From contig NZ_SLXH01000001.1 in assembly GCF_004341365.1 (NCBI RefSeq), positions 186,001 to 250,000 of the forward strand: a DNA stretch of 64,000 nt, in the 5' to 3' direction. Position 1 is the stretch's first letter, and each line of letters opens with the position of its first letter. The notes beneath the pieces were generated by a model. That model did no database searches and was not told the origin of the DNA. It saw nothing but the letters and a program-made list of their open reading frames with translations. The position numbers and the translations under genes were made by a program. Source of the stretch: Simplicispira metamorpha (GTDB taxonomy: Bacteria; Pseudomonadota; Gammaproteobacteria; Burkholderiales; Burkholderiaceae_C). Positions 63,796 through 64,000 of the stretch are shown in pieces.

Positions 63796-64000
63796 TTATG
63801 CGGGGGGTTCGTCTGCGCACAGCGCCGCGCTGATCTGGGCGGCGTCCAGCACGGCAAAGCAGCGGTTGTGCTGGGCCGTCAATGGCCCGCCACCGGGCAC
63901 CAGGGCGGCGCCTTCGTAGCCCATGGCCTTGAACTTCCAGGTACCGCTGATCCGTTTGAGGTGGCCCACCGGCGCGCCGCCGGGCAGAAAAACCGCCACC
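63796..64000 (-). CDS. Unrecognised gene, 3' part only
   Basis: The last 68 codons of a gene that continues beyond the right edge, or a short gene starting at a GTG near 63999. It ends AQHNRCFAVLDAAQISAALC then ADEPPA and contains GTWKFKAMGYEGAALVPGGG. It lacks the conserved FDP...NPG ending of GlcD, so it is not the expected third glycolate oxidase subunit. Not recognised. It lies 112 bases upstream of glcE on the same strand. Confidence 0.55.
   Translation of the reverse strand, partial: VAVFLPGGAPVGHLKRISGTWKFKAMGYEGAALVPGGGPLTAQHNRCFAVLDAAQISAALCADEPPA

Noticed and set aside
63796-64000. C-terminus of glcD upstream of glcE
   Set aside because: The segment lacks the conserved FDP/NPG ending of GlcD and does not resemble the family.

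Overview
The window looks like chromosomal DNA of a high-GC betaproteobacterium of the order Burkholderiales, probably family Comamonadaceae (Acidovorax-like). The evidence is the protein character throughout (str operon, lptD-surA-rsmA, Mg-type HemB, ProQ/FinO with an Ala/Pro/RGG-rich tail, phasin) and a short dispersed palindromic repeat of a kind I associate with Comamonadaceae. It appears 14 times here, about once per 4.6 kb. I see no rRNA, tRNA, CRISPR array, prophage or intact insertion sequence.

Layout. 1-4.97 kb (minus): str operon rpsL-rpsG-fusA-tuf-rpsJ, rpsJ cut by the window edge. 4.98-8.9 kb (minus): D,D-carboxypeptidase, an alpha/beta hydrolase, a thioredoxin-like [2Fe-2S] ferredoxin, a VanZ-like membrane protein and HemJ. 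9.0-12.7 kb: hemB, a CorA-type transporter, a dienelactone hydrolase and a MarC-type protein. 12.8-19.6 kb: rsmA-surA-lptD (minus), divergent from amgK, then rsmE.

19.8-26.4 kb (plus) is the most unusual part. It is a tight four-gene operon: a LuxE-like acyl-protein synthetase, a fusion of LuxC-type acyl-CoA reductase with a PaaK/CapK-type adenylating domain, a second PaaK-like ligase, and a fusion of a degenerate RsbW-like ATPase domain with a GNAT acetyltransferase. There is no luxAB, so it most likely makes an aldehyde or acyl-modified product, not light. It converges on a phasin gene across a strong terminator.

27.3-33.6 kb: an AhpD-like protein, an RND efflux pair with a near-consensus promoter and palindromic operator, and an MFS transporter. 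33.7-47.5 kb: a small membrane protein, M20 peptidase, diguanylate cyclase, chemoreceptor, hydroxypyruvate isomerase, a MerR-controlled flavodoxin-fold oxidoreductase, an orphan peptide-binding protein, a di-heme cytochrome c peroxidase with an FNR-type promoter, alanine racemase, LplT and glutathione peroxidase. 47.5-54.4 kb (minus): a 2286-residue repeat-rich surface or secreted protein (DUF4347, a beta-helix-like part, seven delta-60 repeats, cadherin-like units, DUF4214). A divergent LuxR-type response regulator and HisKA_3 kinase follow. 57.7-64 kb (minus): polyphosphate:AMP phosphotransferase, ProQ, and a glycolate oxidase block (glcE, DUF1275 gene, glcF).

The cross-cutting observation is how closely the dispersed repeats are knitted into genes. 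Individual copies supply a stop codon, a Shine-Dalgarno site, a C-terminus, and in glcE an in-frame internal segment. All names come from reading motifs by eye; no database search was run.
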